Of a stretch of 64,000 bases of DNA, positions 40,669 through 54,574 are shown piece by piece. The stretch lies in NCBI GenBank assembly GCA_029961685.1, contig JARWKL010000002.1:31030908-31094907 (forward strand). Direction: 5' to 3'. The DNA is from Aristolochia californica. Lineage: Eukaryota > Streptophyta > Magnoliopsida > Piperales > Aristolochiaceae. Both the position numbers and the translations under genes were made by a program. Each line of letters begins with the position of its first letter. Within the stretch, counting starts at the first letter, position 1. The notes beneath the pieces were generated by a model. The model had not been told where the DNA came from, did no database searches, and saw nothing but the letters and a program-made list of their open reading frames with translations.

Positions 40669-41168
40669 CCACCACATTTTAAACATGTTAGGATAAGTTA
40701 GAAATCTCTTTCCAATAACATTCCAACAAGCTATTAGGGTGTTGTACTAGTGGAATTTCCCAAACATAGATAAAAAAACATTGGAGTTCATTTTTAGAGC
40801 GTGAAATAATTTACTTCACTTATATTTATTATTGTCTTCAAATTTTTTTGCATACACGAACTCTAAAATTTTCATTTTGTTGCGATCTATTTGCCATATT
40901 TCTTTTTTATTTACGATAAAAGTGGGAGAGTGAAAATTCCAGTGTGGATCTGATAAAAAATTTGAACATCCAAAATGGAAATGCACAAATGCTGAGAGAG
41001 AAAATTCCAAAAAGTATAAGTGATTTTTAAGGATAGGCAAAAAGTGGGTTGTTTGGCTCTCATAAATATCCAACCACACGTTAACTTGAGAATTTAATTT
41101 TTTCTATGCCTTGAAAATTTTGGATCATTACGTCTCTTGCATCCTCAACATGTTTCTGGCATGCATAT
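40669..41168. repeat. Hybrid monomer K/F
   Basis: First half K (ataacattccaacaag); second half F (cacgaactct, attccagtgtgg). Followed by G, the normal successor of F. Confidence 0.68.
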
Positions 41169-42658
41169 CCACCGCATTTAAAACATGTTAGGATCAGTTA
41201 GAAGTCTCTTTCCTATAAAATTCCACCAAGCTATTTGGGGGTTGTACTAGAGGAATTTCCCAAACATGGATAACAAAACTTTGGAGTTCATTTTTAGTGT
41301 GTGAAATAATTTCATCCCTTTCATTTATTATAGTTTTCAATTTTTTTTTTGCCTACAAGAAATCTAAAATTTTCATTTTGGTGCGATCTATTTGCCTTAT
41401 ATCTTTTTAGTTTACGAGCAAAATGGGAGACTGAAAACTCAAGTTTGGATCTGAAAAAAAATATAAACATCCAAAATAAAAATGCACAAATGCAGAGAGA
41501 GATAATTCCTGTGATTTTTAAGGATAGGTAAAAAGTGGGTTGTTCGGCTCTGGCAAACATCCCACCACACGTTAACTTGAGAATTTAATTTTTTCTACCC
41601 CTTGAAATTTTTGGATCATTAGGTCACTTACATCCTCAACATGTTTCTGGCATTCATATCAACCACATTTAAAACATGTAAGGATCAGTTAGAAGTCTCT
41701 TTCCTATAAAATTCCACCAAGCTATTAGGGGGTTCTACTAGTGGCATTTCCCAAACATGGATTACAAAACTTTGGATTTCATTTTTAGTGGGTGAAATAA
41801 TTTTCTTCACTTACATTTATTAAAGTGTTCAAATTTTTTTGCATACATGAACTCTAAAATTTTCATTTTGTTGCGATATATTTTGCTTGTATCTTTTTCG
41901 TTTACGAGGAAAATGGGAGAGTGAAAACTCAAGTTTGGATCTGAAAAAAATTTGAACATCCAAATTGGTAATGCACAAATGCTGAGAGAGATAAATCCAA
42001 AAAACATCTGTGATTTTTAAGGATAGGCAAAAAGTGGATTGTTTGGCTCATGTAAATATCCAACCACTTGTTAACTTGAGAATTTAATATTATCTACTCC
42101 TAGAAATTTTTGGATCATTAGGTCACTAGCATCCTCAACATGTTTCTTGCATGCATATCTAGCATATTTGAAACATGTTAGGACCAATTAGAAGTCTCTT
42201 TCCTATAAAATTCCACCAAGCTATTAGGGGGTTGTACTAGTGGAATTGCCCAAAAATGGATAACAAAACTTTGGAGTTGATTTTTTGTGCATGAAATAGT
42301 TTTCTTCACTTACATTTATTATAAGGTTCAAATTTTTTTGCATACATGAACGCTAAAATTTTCATTTTGTTTCGATCTTTTTGCGTAATATCTTTTTTAT
42401 TTACAAGAAAAATGGGAGAGTGAAAACTCAAGTTTGGATCTAAAAAAAATTTGAACATCCAAAATGTAAATGCACAAATTCTGAGTGCGATAAATCCAAA
42501 AAGTATCTGTGATTTTTTTGGATAGGCAAAAAGTGGGTTGTTTTGCTCTGGTAAATATCCATCCACACATTAACTTGAGAATTTAATTGTTTTCTACTCC
42601 TTGAAATTTTTGGATCATTAGGTCACTTTCATCCTACACATGTTTCTGGCATGCATAT
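41169..42658. repeat. G-A-B run
   Basis: G 41169 (actagagg, catccctttc), A about 41670 (catatcaacc, ttctactagtggc), B about 42160 (ttaggaccaa, aaaaatgg, ctgagtgcgataaat). Entered from a K/F hybrid. Confidence 0.75.
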
Positions 42659-43141
42659 CCACCACATTTAAAATATGTTAGGATCAGTTAGAAGTCCTTT
42701 TCCTATAAAATTCCACCAAGCTAATAGGGGGTTGTACTAGTGGAATTTCCCAAACATGGATAAAAATACCTTGGAGTTATTTTTTTAGTGCGTGAAATAA
42801 TTTTCTTCACTTACATTTATTATAGTTTTCAAAATTTTTTGCATACATGACCTCTAAAATTTTCATTTTGTTGCGATCTATTTGCCTTATATCTTTTTTG
42901 TTTACGAGAAAAATGGGAGAGTGAAAACACAAGTTTGAACATCCAAAATGGAAATGCAAAAATGCTGAGAGAGATACTTCCAAAAAGTATCCGTGATTTT
43001 TAAGGATACGCAAAAAGTGGGTTGTTTGGCTCTAGTAAATATCCAACCACACATTAACTTGAGAATTTAATTTTTTCTACTCCTTGAAATTTTTCGATCA
43101 TTAGGTCACTTGCATCCTCAACTTGTTTCTGGCATGCATAT
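42659..43141. repeat. Hybrid monomer C/D
   Basis: First half C (agctaatagggg, gagttatttttttag); second half D-like (gcaaaaatgctgag, gctctagtaaat, cacattaac). Followed by an E first half, the successor of D. A small deletion removes ggatctgaaaaaaaa before tttgaacatcc (near 42933). Confidence 0.65.
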
Positions 43142-43640
43142 CCACCACATTTAAAACATGTTAGGATCAGTTAGAAGTCTCTTTCCTATAAAATTCCAAC
43201 AAGCTATTAGGGGGTTGTACTAGTGGAATTTCGCAAACATGGATAACAAAATTGTGGAGTTTATTTTTAGTGCGTGAAATAATTTTCTTCACTTATTTTT
43301 ATTATAGTTTTTAATTTTTTTTGCTTACTTGAACTCTAAAATTTTAATTTTGTTGCGATCTCTTTGCCTTATATCTTTTTTTTTACGAGAAAAATGGGAG
43401 ACTGAAAACTCTAGTTTGGATCTGAAAGAAAATCTGAACATCCAAAATGGAAATGCACAAATGCAGAGAGAGATAAATCCATAAAGCATCTGTGATTTTT
43501 AAGGATAGGCCAAAAGTGGATTGTTTGGCTCATGTAAATATCCAACGACACGTTAACTTGAGAATTTAATATTATCTACTCCTTGAAATTTTTGGATCAT
43601 TGGGTCACTCGCATCCTCAACTTGTTTCTTGCATGCTTAT
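43142..43640. repeat. Hybrid monomer E/A
   Basis: First half E (aacaagctattag, cttatttttatt, gatctctttgcc, gaaagaaaatctg); the end is A (ataaatcc, aagcatctgtg, gtggattgtttggctcatg, aatattatctactcc). Followed by a B first half, the successor of A. Confidence 0.7.
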
Positions 43641-44141
43641 CCACCACATTTAAAACATGTTAGGACCAGTTAGAAGTCTCTTTCCTATAAAATTCTATGA
43701 AGCTATTAGGGGGTTGTACTAGTGGAATTCCCAAAAAATGGATAACAAAACTTTGGAGTTCATTTTTGGTGCGTGAAATAATTTTCTTCACTGAACATTT
43801 ATTATAGTGTTGAAATTTTTTTGCAAACATGAACTCTAAAATTTTCATTTTGTTGCGATCTATTTGACTGATATCTTTTTTCTTTACAAAAAAAATGGGT
43901 GAGTGAAGACTCATGTTTGGATCTGAAAAAAAATTTGAACCTCCAAAATGGAAATGCACAAATGATGAGAGAGATAAATCCAAAAAATATCTGTGATTTT
44001 AAAGGATAGGCAAAAAGTGGGTTGTTTGGCCCTAGTAAATATCGTACCACATGTTAACTTGAGAATTGAATTTTTTCTACTCTTTCAAATTTTTGGATCA
44101 CTAGGTCACTTGAATCCTCAACAAGTTTCTGGCAAGCATAT
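43641..44141. repeat. Hybrid monomer B/M
   Basis: First half B (ttaggaccag, aaaaaatgg); second half M (gactgatatc, gggtgagtg, cctccaaaatgg, gattttaaagga, ggccctagtaa). Followed by H, the successor of M. Confidence 0.7.
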
Positions 44142-45629
44142 CCACCACCATTAAAACATGTTAGCATTAGTTAGAAGTCTCTATCCAATAAAATTCCACC
44201 AAGCTATTAGAGGGTTGTACTAGTGGAATTTCCCGAACATGGATAAACAACTTAGGAGTTTATTTTTAGAGCGTGAAATAATTTTCTTCACTTATATTTA
44301 TTATAGTTTTCAAATTTTTTTGCATATATGAACTCTTAAATTTTCATTTGTTGCGATCTATTTGCCCTATATCTTTTTTTTACGAGAAAAAGGGTGAGTG
44401 AAAACTTCAGTTTGGATATGAAAACAAATCTAAACATCCAATATGGAAATGCACAAATGCTGAGCGAGATAATTCCAAAAAGTACATGTGATTTTTAAGG
44501 GAAGGCAAAAAGTGGGTTGTTTGGCTATGGTAAATATCCAACCACACGTTAACTTGAGAATTTAATTTTTTCTACTCCAAATTTTTGGATCACTAGGTCA
44601 CTTGCATCCTCAACATGTTTCTGGCATGCATATCCACCACATTTAAAACATGTTAGGATCAATTAGAAGTCTCTTTCCTCTAAAACTCCACCAACCTATT
44701 AGCGGGTTGCACTAGTGGAATTTCCGTAACATGAATAATTTAACCTTGGAGTTCATTTTTAGTGAGTGAAATAATTTTCTTCACTTACATTTTTTATAGT
44801 TTTAAAAGTTTTTTGCATACATGAACTGTAAAATTTTCATCTTGTTGCGATCTATTTGCCTTATATCTTTTTTGGTTACGAGAAAAATGGGAGAGTGAAA
44901 ACTCATGTTTGGATCTTAAAAAAAAATTTGAACATCCAAAATGAAAATGCACAAATGTTGAGAGACATAATTCCAAAAAGTATCTAAGATTTTTAAGGAT
45001 AGGCAAAAAGTGGGTTGTTTGGCTCAGGTAAATATCCAACCACCCATTAACTTGAGAATTTAATTTTTTCTACTCCTTGAAATTTTTGGATCATTAGGTC
45101 ACTTGCATCCTCATGTTTCTTGCATGCATATCCACCACATTTAAAACATGTTTGGATAAGTTAGAAGTCTCTTTCCTATAAAATTCCACCAAGCTATTAG
45201 GGGGTTTTACTAGTGGAATTTCCCAAACATTGATAACAAAACTTTGGAGTTCATTTTTAGTGCGCGAAATAATTTCTTCACTTGCATTTATTATAGTTTT
45301 CAAATAGTTTTTGCGTACATGAAATCTTAAATTTTCATTTTGTTGCGATCTATGCCTTATATCTTTTTTTTTAACAAGAAAAATGGGAGGGTTAAAACTC
45401 AACTTTGGATATGAAAAAAAATTTGAACATCTGAAATGGAAATGCACAAATACTGAGAGAGATAAATCCAAAAAGTATCTATCATTTTTATGGATAAGCA
45501 AAAAGAGGGTTGTTTTGCTCTGGTAAATATCCAACCACACATTAAATTGAGAATTTAATTTTTTCTTCTCTTTGAAATTTTTGGATCATTAGGTCACTTT
45601 CATCCTACACATGTTTCTGGCATGCATAT
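44142..45629. repeat. H-I-J trimer, copy 2
   Basis: Same three monomer types in the same order as at 39.2 kb. After J the array jumps to C rather than K; the switch lies close to 45545-45600. Confidence 0.8.
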
Positions 45630-48612
45630 CCACCACATTTAAAACATGTTAGGATCAGTTAGAAGTCTCTTTCCTATAAAATTCCACCAAGCTAATAGGG
45701 GGTTGTACTAGTGGAATTTCCAAAACATGGATAACAAAACCTTGGAGTTAATGTTTTAGTGCGTGAAATAATATTCTTCACTTACATTTATTATAGTTTT
45801 CAATTTTTTTTGCATACGCGAACTCTAAAATTTTCATCTTGTTGCGATCTATTTGCCTTATATCTTTTTTGTTTACGAGAAAAATGGGAGAGAGAAAACT
45901 CCAGTTTGGATATGAAAAAAAATTTGAACATCCAAAATGGAAATGCACATATGCTAAGAGATAATTCCAAAAAGTATCAGTGATTTTAAAGGATCGGCAA
46001 AAAGTTGCTTGTTTGCCTCTGGTAAATATCCAACCACACGTTAACTTGAGAATTTAATTTTTTCTACTCGAAATTTTTGGTTCATTAGGTCACTTGCATC
46101 CTCAACATGTTTCTGGCATGCATATCCACCACATTTAAAACATGTTAGGATCAGTTAGAAGTCTCTCTCCTATAAAATTCCAGCAAGCTATTGTGGGGTT
46201 GTACTAGTGGAATTTCCCAAACATGGATAACAAAACTTTGGAGTTCATTTTTTGTGCGTGAAATAATTTTCTTCACTTAAATTTATTATAGTTTTCAATT
46301 TTTTTTGCATACATGAACTCTAATTTTTTTATTTTGAAGCGATCTATTTGCCTTATATCTTTTTGGTTTACGAGAAAAATTGGAGAGTTAAAACTCAAGT
46401 TTGGATCAGACAAAAAATTTGAACATCCAAAATGGAAATTCAAAAATGCTGAGAGAGAAAATTTCAAAAAGTATTTGTGATTTTTAAGGATAGGCAAAAA
46501 GTGGGTTGTTAGGCTCTAGTAAATATCCAACCACACATTAACTTGAGAATTTAATTTTTTCTACTCCTTGAAATTTTTGGATCATTAGGTCACTTGCATC
46601 CTCAACTTGTTTCTGCCATGCATATCCACCACATTTAAAACATATTAGGATCAGTTAGAAGTCTCTTTCCTATAAAATTCCAACAAGCTATTTGGGGGTT
46701 GTACTAGTGGAATTTCCCAAACATGGAAAACAAAACTTTTGAGTTCATTTTTAGTGCGTGAAAAATTTTTCTTCACTTATTTTTATTATAGTTTTCAATT
46801 TTTTTTGCTTACAAGAACTCTAAAATTTTAATTTTGTTGCGATCTCTTTTCCTTATATCTTTTTTTTTTACGAGAAAAAAGGGAGTCTGAAAACTGAAGT
46901 TTGGATCTGAAAGAAAATCTGAACATCCAAAATGGAAATGCACAAATGCTAAGAGAAATAATTCATAAAAGTATCTGTGATTTTTAACGATAGAATAAAA
47001 GTGGGTTGTTTGGCTCTTGTAAATATCTAACCACACGTGAACTTGAGAATTTAACTTTTCCTACTCCATGAAATTTTTGGATCATTAGGCCACTTGCATC
47101 CTCAACTTGTTTCTGGCTTGCATATCCACCACATTAGAAGTCTCTTTCCTATCAAATTCCACCAAGCTATTAGGGCGTTGTACTAGTGGAATTTCCCAAA
47201 CATGGATAACAAAACTTTCGAGTTCATTTTTAGTGCGTGAAATAATTTTCTTCACTTACATTTATTATAGTTTTCAAAATTTTTTTCATACGCGAACTCT
47301 AAAATTTTCATTTTGTTGCTATCTATTTGCCATCTATCTTTTTTGTTTACGAGAAAAATGGGAGAGTGAAAAAACCAGTGTGGATTTGAAAAAAAATTTG
47401 AACATACAAAATGGAAATGCACAAATGCTGAGAGAGATAATTCCAACAAGTATCAGTGATTTTTAAGGATAGGCAAAAAGTGGGTTGTTTGGCTCTGGTA
47501 AATATCCAACCACACGTTAACTTGAGAATTTAATTCTTTCTATACCTTGAAATTTTTTTATCATTAGGACATTTGCATCCTCAACATGTTTCTGGCATGC
47601 ATATCCATCATATTTGAAACATGTTAGGATCAGTTAGAAGTCTCTTTCCTATAAAATTCCACCAAGCTATTCGGGGAGTTGTACTAGAGGAATTTCCCAA
47701 ACATGGATAACAAAACTTTGGAGTACATTTTTAGTTCGTGAAATAATTTTCATCCCTTACATTTATCATAGTTTTCAATTTTTTTTTTTTGCCTACATGA
47801 ACTCTAAAATTTTCATTTTGTTGCGATCTATTTGCCTTATATCTTTTTAGTTTATGAGAAAAATGAGAGACTGAAAACTCAAGTTTGGATCTGAAAAAAA
47901 AAAATCTTAAAATCCAAAATGGAAATTCACAAATGCAGAGAGAGATGATTCCAAATAGTTTCTGTGATTTTTAAGGATAGGCAAAAAGTGGTTTGTTCGG
48001 CTCTGGTATATATCCAACCACACGTTAACTTGAGAATTTAATTTTTTCTACCCCTTGAAATTTTTGGATCATTAGATCACTTGCATCCTCAACATGTTTC
48101 TGGAATTCATATCAACCACATTTAAAACATCTAAGGATTAGTTAGAAGTCTCTTTCCTATAAAATTCCAATAAGGTAATAGGGGGTTCTACTAGTGGCAT
48201 TTATCAAACATGGATTATAACACTTTGGATCTCATTTTTAGTACGTGAAATAATTTTCTTCACTTACATTTATTATAGTGTTCAATTTTTTTTGCATACA
48301 TGAACTCTAAAATTTTTATTTTGTTGCGTTATATTTGCCTTATATCTTTTTTGTTTACGAGAAAAATGGGAGAGTGAAAACTCAAGTTTGGATCTGAAAA
48401 AAAATTTGAACATCCAAATTGGAAATGCACAAATGCTGAGAGAGATAAATCCAAAAAGCATCTGTGATTTTTAAGGATAGGCAAAAAGTGGATTGTTTGG
48501 CTCATGTAAATATCCAACCACTCCTTAACTTGAGAATGTAATATTATCTACTCCTTGAAATTTTTGGATCATTAGGTCACTTGCATCCTCAACATGTTTC
48601 TTGCATGCATAT
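45630..48612. repeat. Uninterrupted C-D-E-F-G-A run
   Basis: Six monomers in the core order, each with both early and late diagnostic variants: C 45630, D 46128, E 46626, F 47126, G 47605, A 48105. The F monomer lacks 21 bp after its anchor (ccaccacat joined to tagaagtc), so F to G is about 480 bp. This stretch is the best local reference for the higher-order unit. Confidence 0.82.
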
Positions 48613-49104
48613 CCACCACATTTAAAACATGTTAGGACCAGATAGAAGTCTCTTTCCTATAAAATTCCACTAAGCTATTAGGGGGTTGTACTAGTGGAAT
48701 TTCCAAAAAATGGATAACAAAACTTTGGAGTTCATTTTTGGTGCGTGAAATAATTTTCTTCACTTACATTTTAGTGTTCAAATTTTATTGCAAACATGAA
48801 CGCTAAAATTTTCATTTCGTTGCGATCTTTTTGCCTAATATCTTTTTTGTTTACGAGAAAAATCGGAGAGAGAAAACTCAAGTTTGGATCAGAAAAAAAA
48901 TTTGAACATCCAAAATGGAAATGCAAAACTGCTGAGAGAGATAATTCCAAAAAGTATCTGTGATTTTTAAGGATAGGCAAAAAGTGGGTTGTTTGGCTCT
49001 AGTATCCAACCACACATTAACTCGAGAATTTAAATTTTTCTACTCCTTGAAATTATTTGATCATTAGGTCACTTCCATCCGCAACTTGTTTCTGGCATGC
49101 ATAT
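48613..49104. repeat. Hybrid monomer B/D
   Basis: First half B (ttaggaccag, aaaaaatgg, gatctttttgcctaat); second half D-like (gcaaaactgctgag, gctctagta, cacattaac). Followed by an E first half, the successor of D. Confidence 0.65.
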
Positions 49105-49605
49105 CCACCACATTTAAAACATGTTAGGATCAATTAGAAGTCTCTTTCCTATAAAATTCCAACAAGATATTAGGGGGTTGTACTAGTGGAATTTCCCAAA
49201 CATGGATAACAAAACTTTGGCGTTCATTTTTAGTACATGAAATAATTTTCTTCACTTACATTTATTATAGTTTTCAAATTTTTTTGCATACATGATGTCT
49301 AAAATTTTCATTTTGTTGCGATCTTTTTGCCTGATATCTTTTTTGTTTACGAGAAAAATGGGTGAGTGAAAACTCAAGTTTGGATCTGAAAAACAATCTG
49401 AACATCCAAAATGGAAATGCACAAATGATGAGAGAGATAAATCCAAAAAGTATCTGTAATTTTAAAGTTTAGGCAAAAAGTGGGCTGTTTGGCCTTAGTA
49501 AATATCCTACCACACGTTAACTTGAAAAATTAATTTTTTTCAACTCTTTGAAATTTTTGGATCACTAGGTCACTTGCATCCTCAACATGTTTCTGGCATG
49601 CATAT
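49105..49605. repeat. Hybrid monomer E/M
   Basis: First half E (caacttgtttc before the anchor, aacaagatattag); second half M (gcctgatatc, gggtgagtg, gatgagagagataaatcc, atcctacc). Followed by H, the successor of M. Confidence 0.68.
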
Positions 49606-51101
49606 CCACCACCATTAAAACATGTTAGCATTAGTTAGAAGTCTATTTCCTATAAAATTCCACCAAGATATTAGAGGGTTGTACTAGTGCAATTTCCCAA
49701 ACATGGATAAAATATTTAGGAGTTTATTTTTAGAGCGTGAAATAAATTTCCTCACTAACATTTATTATAGTTTTCAAATTTTTTTGCATACATGAACTCT
49801 TAAATTTTCATTTTGTTGCGATCAATTTGCCCTATATCTTTTTTTTTTTACGAGAAAAATGGGTGATTGAAAACTCAAGTTTGGATATGAAAAAAAATCT
49901 GAACATCCAAAATGGAAATGCACAAATGCTGAGCAAGATAATTCCAAAAAGTATCTATGATTTTTAAGGAAAGGCAAAAAGTGGGTTGTTTGGCTATGGT
50001 AAATATCCAACCACACGTTAACTTGAGAATTTAATTTTTTCTACTCCTTCAAATTTTTGGATCACTAGGTCACTTGCATCCTCAACATGTTTCTGGCATG
50101 CATATCCACCACATTTAAAACATGTTAGGATCAGTTAGAAGTCTCTTTCCTATAAAATCCCACCAAGCTAATAGGGGGTTGTACTATTGGAATTTCCGTA
50201 ACATGGATAATTAAACCTTGGAGTTCATTTTTAGTGAGTGAAATAATTTTCTTCACTTACATTTATTATAGTTTTCAAATATTTTTGCATACATGAACTC
50301 TAAAATTTTCATTTTGTTGCGATCTATTTGCCTTATATCTTTTTTTTTTACGAGAAAAATGGGAGAGTGAAAACTCAAGTTTGGATTTGAAAAAAACTTG
50401 GACATCCAAAATGGAAAATGCACAAATGCTGAGAGAGATAATTCCAAAAAGTATCTATGATTTTTAAGGAAAGGCAAAAAGTGGGTTGTTTGGCTCTGGT
50501 AAATATCCAACCACCCATTAACTTGAAAATTTAATTTTTTCTACTCCTTGAAGTTTTTGGATCACTAGGTCACTTGGATCCTCATGTTTCTGGCATGCAT
50601 ATCCACCATATTTAAAACATGTTCGGATAAGTTAGAAGTCTCTTTCCTATAAAATTCCATCAAGCTATTAGAGGGTAGTACTAGTGGAATTTCCCAAACA
50701 TTGATAACAAAAATTTGGAGTTCATTTTTAGTGCGTGAAATAATTTCTTCACTCACGTTAATTATAGTTTTTAAATTTTTTTTGCGGACATGAACTCTTA
50801 AATTTTCATTTTGGTGCGATCTATTTGCCTTATATCTTTTTTGTTTACGAGAAAAATGGGATAGTGAAAACTAAACTTTGGATCTGAAAAAAATTTGAAC
50901 ATCCGAAATGGAAATGCACAAATACTGAGAAAGATAATTCCAAAAAGTATCTATCATTTTTCAGGATAAGCAAAAAGTGGGTTGTTTGGCTCTGGTAATT
51001 ATCCAACCACACGTTAACTTAAGAATTTAATTTTTTCTACTTCTTGAAATTTTGGGATCATTTGGTCACTTGCATCCTCAACATGTTTCTGGCATGCATA
51101 T
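49606..51101. repeat. H-I-J trimer, copy 3
   Basis: Same three types, 5,464 bp after copy 2. The J monomer keeps its late-half marks (ccgaaatgg, aatactgag, ggtaattatcc) and is followed by a K first half, as at 40.67 kb. Confidence 0.8.
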
Positions 51102-51601
51102 CCACCACATTTAAAACATGTAAGCATCAGTTAGAAGTCTCTTTCCTATAACATTCCAACAAGCTATTAGGGGGTTGTACTTGTGGAATTTCCCAAACAT
51201 GAATAACAATACTTTGGAGTTCATTTTTAGTGCGTGACATAATTTTCTTCACTTATTTTTATTATAGTATTCAAATTTTTTTGCATACATGAACTCTTAA
51301 ATTTTCATTTTGTTGAGATCTATCTGGCTTATATCTTTTTTTTTACAAGAAAAAATAGGAGAGTGAAAACTAAAGTTTGGATCTGACAAAAAATCTAAAC
51401 ATCCAAAATGGAAATGCAGAAATGCTGTGAGGGATAATTCCAAAAAGTATCGTTGATTTTTAAGGATAGGCTAAAAATGGGTTGTTTGGCTCTTGTAAAT
51501 ATCCAACCAAACGTTAACTTGAGAATTTAATTTTTTCTACGCCATGAATTTTTTGGATCATTAGGTCACTTGCATCCTCAACTTGTTTTTGGCATGCATA
51601 T
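51102..51601. repeat. Hybrid monomer K/E
   Basis: First half K (ataacattccaacaag, gaataacaatac); end of E type (aggctaaaa, ggctcttgtaaat, ccatgaa). Followed by F, the successor of E. Confidence 0.6.
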
Positions 51602-53576
51602 CCACCACATTAGAAGTCTCTTTCCTATAAAATTCCACCAAGCTATTAGGGGGTTGTACTAGTGGAATTTCCCAAACATGGATAAAAAAACTTTGGAGTT
51701 CATTTTTAATGCTTGAAATAATTTTCTCCACTTACATTTATTATGGTTTTCAAATTTTTTTGCATATGCGAACTCTAAAATTTTCATTTTGTTGCGATCT
51801 ATTTGCCATATATCTTTTTTGTTTACGAGAAAAATGGGAGAGTGAAAATTCCAGTGTGGATCTGAAAAAAAATTTGAACATCCAAAATGGAAATGCACAA
51901 ATGCTGAGAGAGATAATTCCAAAAAGTATTAGTGATTTTTAAGGATAGGCAAAAAGTGGATTGTTTGGCTCTGGTAAATATCCAACCACACGTTAACTTG
52001 AGAATTTAATTTTTTCTATGCCTTGAAATTTTTGGATCATTAGGTCACTTGCATCCTCAACATGTTTCTGGCATGCATAACCACCACATTTAAAACATCT
52101 TAGGATTAGTTAGAAGCCTCTTTCCTAAAAAATTCCACCAAACTATTCGTGCGTAGTACCAGTGGAATTTCCCAAACATGGATAACAAAACTTTGGAGTT
52201 CATTTTTAGTGTGTGAAATAATTTGCATCCCTTACATTTATTATAGTTTTCTATTTTTTTTCCTACAAGAACTCTAAAATTTTCATTTTGTTGCGATCTA
52301 TTTGCTTTATATCTTTTTAGTTTACAAGAAAAATGGGAGAATGAAAACTGAAGTTTGGATCTGAAAAAACATCTAAACATGCAAAATAAAAATGCACAAA
52401 TGCAGAGAGAAATAATTCCAAAAAGTATCTTTGATTTTGAAGGATACGCAAAAAGTGGGTTGTTCGGCTCTGGTAAATATCCAACCACACGTTAACTTGA
52501 GAATTTAATTTTTTTTACCCCTTGCAATTTTTGGATCATTAGGTCACTTGCATTCTCAGCATGTTTTTGGCATTCATATCAACCACATTTACAACGTGTA
52601 AGGATCAGTTAGAAGTCTCTTTCCTATAAAATTCCACCAAGCTATTTGGTGGTTCTACTAGTGGCATTTCCCAAACATGAATTACAAAATTTTGGATTTC
52701 ATTTTTAGTGCGTGAAATAATTTTCTTCACTTACATCTATTATAGTGTTCAGATTGTTTTGCATGCATGAACTCTAAAATTTTTATTTTGTTGCTATATA
52801 TTTGCCTTTATCTTTTTTGTTTACGAGAAAATGGGAGAGTGAAAACTCAAGTTTGGATATGAAAAAATATGAATATCCAAATTGGAAATGCACAAATGCT
52901 GAGAGAGCTAAATCCAAAAAGCATATGTGATTTTTAAGGATAGGCAAAAATTGGATTGTTTGGCTCATGTAAATATCAAACCACACGTTAACTTGAGAAT
53001 TTAATATTATCTACTCCTTGAAATTTTTGGATCATTTGGTCACTTGCATCCTCAACATGTTTCTTGCATGCATATCCACCACATTTAAAACATGTTAGGA
53101 CCAGTTAGAAGTCTCTTTCCTATAAAATTCCACAAAGCTATTAGAGCGTTGTACTGGTGGAATTTCCAAAAATTGGATAATAAAACTTTGGAATTCATTT
53201 TTTGTGCGTGAAATAATTTTCTTCACTTACATTTATTATAGTGTTCAAATTTTTTTGCAAACATGAACTCTAAAATTTTCATTTTGTTGCAATCTTTTTG
53301 CCTAATATCTTTTTTATTTACGAGAAAAATGGGAGAGAGAAAACTCAAGTTTGGATCTGAAAAAAAATTTGAACATCCAAAATAGAATTGAAACAAATTC
53401 TGAGAGCGATAAATCCAAGAAGTATCTGTGATTTTTGAGGATAGGCAATAAGTCGGTTGTTTTGCACTAGTAAATATCCAACTACACATTAACTTGAGAA
53501 TTTAATGTTTTCTACTCCTTGAAATTTTTGGCTCATTAGGTCACTTTCATCCTACACTTGTTTATGGCATGCATAT
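51602..53576. repeat. F-G-A-B run
   Basis: F 51602 (ccaccacattagaag, gcgaactct, ccagtgtgg), G about 52081, A about 52578, B about 53080. Entered from a K/E hybrid and left into a C/A hybrid. Confidence 0.78.
51749..51878. repeat. Inverted repeat within the monomer (example copy)
   Basis: ttcaaattttttt at 51749-51761 and its exact reverse complement aaaaaaatttgaa at 51866-51878 form a 13-bp inverted repeat with a 104-bp spacer. The arms are present, perfect or with one or two changes, in most monomers because both belong to the consensus. A smaller ttttt/aaaaa inverted pair around gtttacgag lies near the middle of the spacer. Confidence 0.75.
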
Positions 53577-54075
53577 CCACCACATTTAAAAAATGTTAGG
53601 ATCAGTTAGAAGTCTCTTTCCTATAAAATTCCACCAAGCTAATAGGGGGTTGTACTACTGGAATTTCCCAAACATGGATAAGAAAACCTTCGACTTATTT
53701 TTTTAGTGAGTGAAATAATTTTCTTCACTTACATTTATTATAGTTTACAATTTTTTTTGCGTACGCGAACTCTAAAATTTTCATTTTGTTGCGATCTATT
53801 TGGCTTATATCTTTTTTGTTTACGAGAAAAATGGGAGAGTGAAAACTCAAGTTTGGATCTGAAAAAAATTCTAACATCCAAATTGGAAATGCACAATTGC
53901 TGAGGGAGATAAATCCAAAAGCATCTGTGATTTTTAAGGATAGGCAAAAAGTGGATTGTTTGGCTCATGTAAATATCCAACTACACGTTAACTTGAGAAT
54001 TTAATATTATCTACTCCTTGAAATTTTTGGGTCATTAGGTCACTTGCATCTTGAACTTGTTTCTGGCATGCATAT
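53577..54075. repeat. Hybrid monomer C/A (does not follow the succession rule)
   Basis: First half C (agctaatagggg, gtacgcgaact); second half A (ataaatcc, agcatctgtg, ggctcatgtaaat, aatattatctactcc). The next monomer is D, the successor of C and not of A. A conversion patch inside C would explain it. Confidence 0.6.
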
Positions 54076-54574
54076 CCACCACATTTAAAACATGTTAGGA
54101 TCGGTTAGAAGTCTCTTTCCTATAAAATTCCACCAAGCTATTGCGGGGTTGTACTTGTGGAATTTCCCAAACATGGATAACAAAACATTGGAGTTCATTT
54201 TTAGTGCGTGAAATAATTTTCTTCACTTAAATTTATTATAGGTTTCAATTTTTTTTGCATACATGAACTCTTAAAGTTTCATTTTTAAGCGATCTATTTG
54301 CCTTATATCTTTTTTTTACGGAGAAAAATGGGAGAGTGAAAACTAAAGTTTGGATCAGAGAAAAAAATTTAACTTCCAAAATGGAAATGCAAAAATACTG
54401 AGAGAAAAATTCCAAAAAGTATATGAGATTTTTAAGGATAGGCAAAATGTGGGTTGTTTGGCTCTAGTAAATATCCAACCACACATCAACTTGAGAATTT
54501 AATTTTTTCTACTCTTTGAAATTTTTGGATCATTACGTCACTTGCATGCTCAACTTGTTTCTGGCATGCATATC

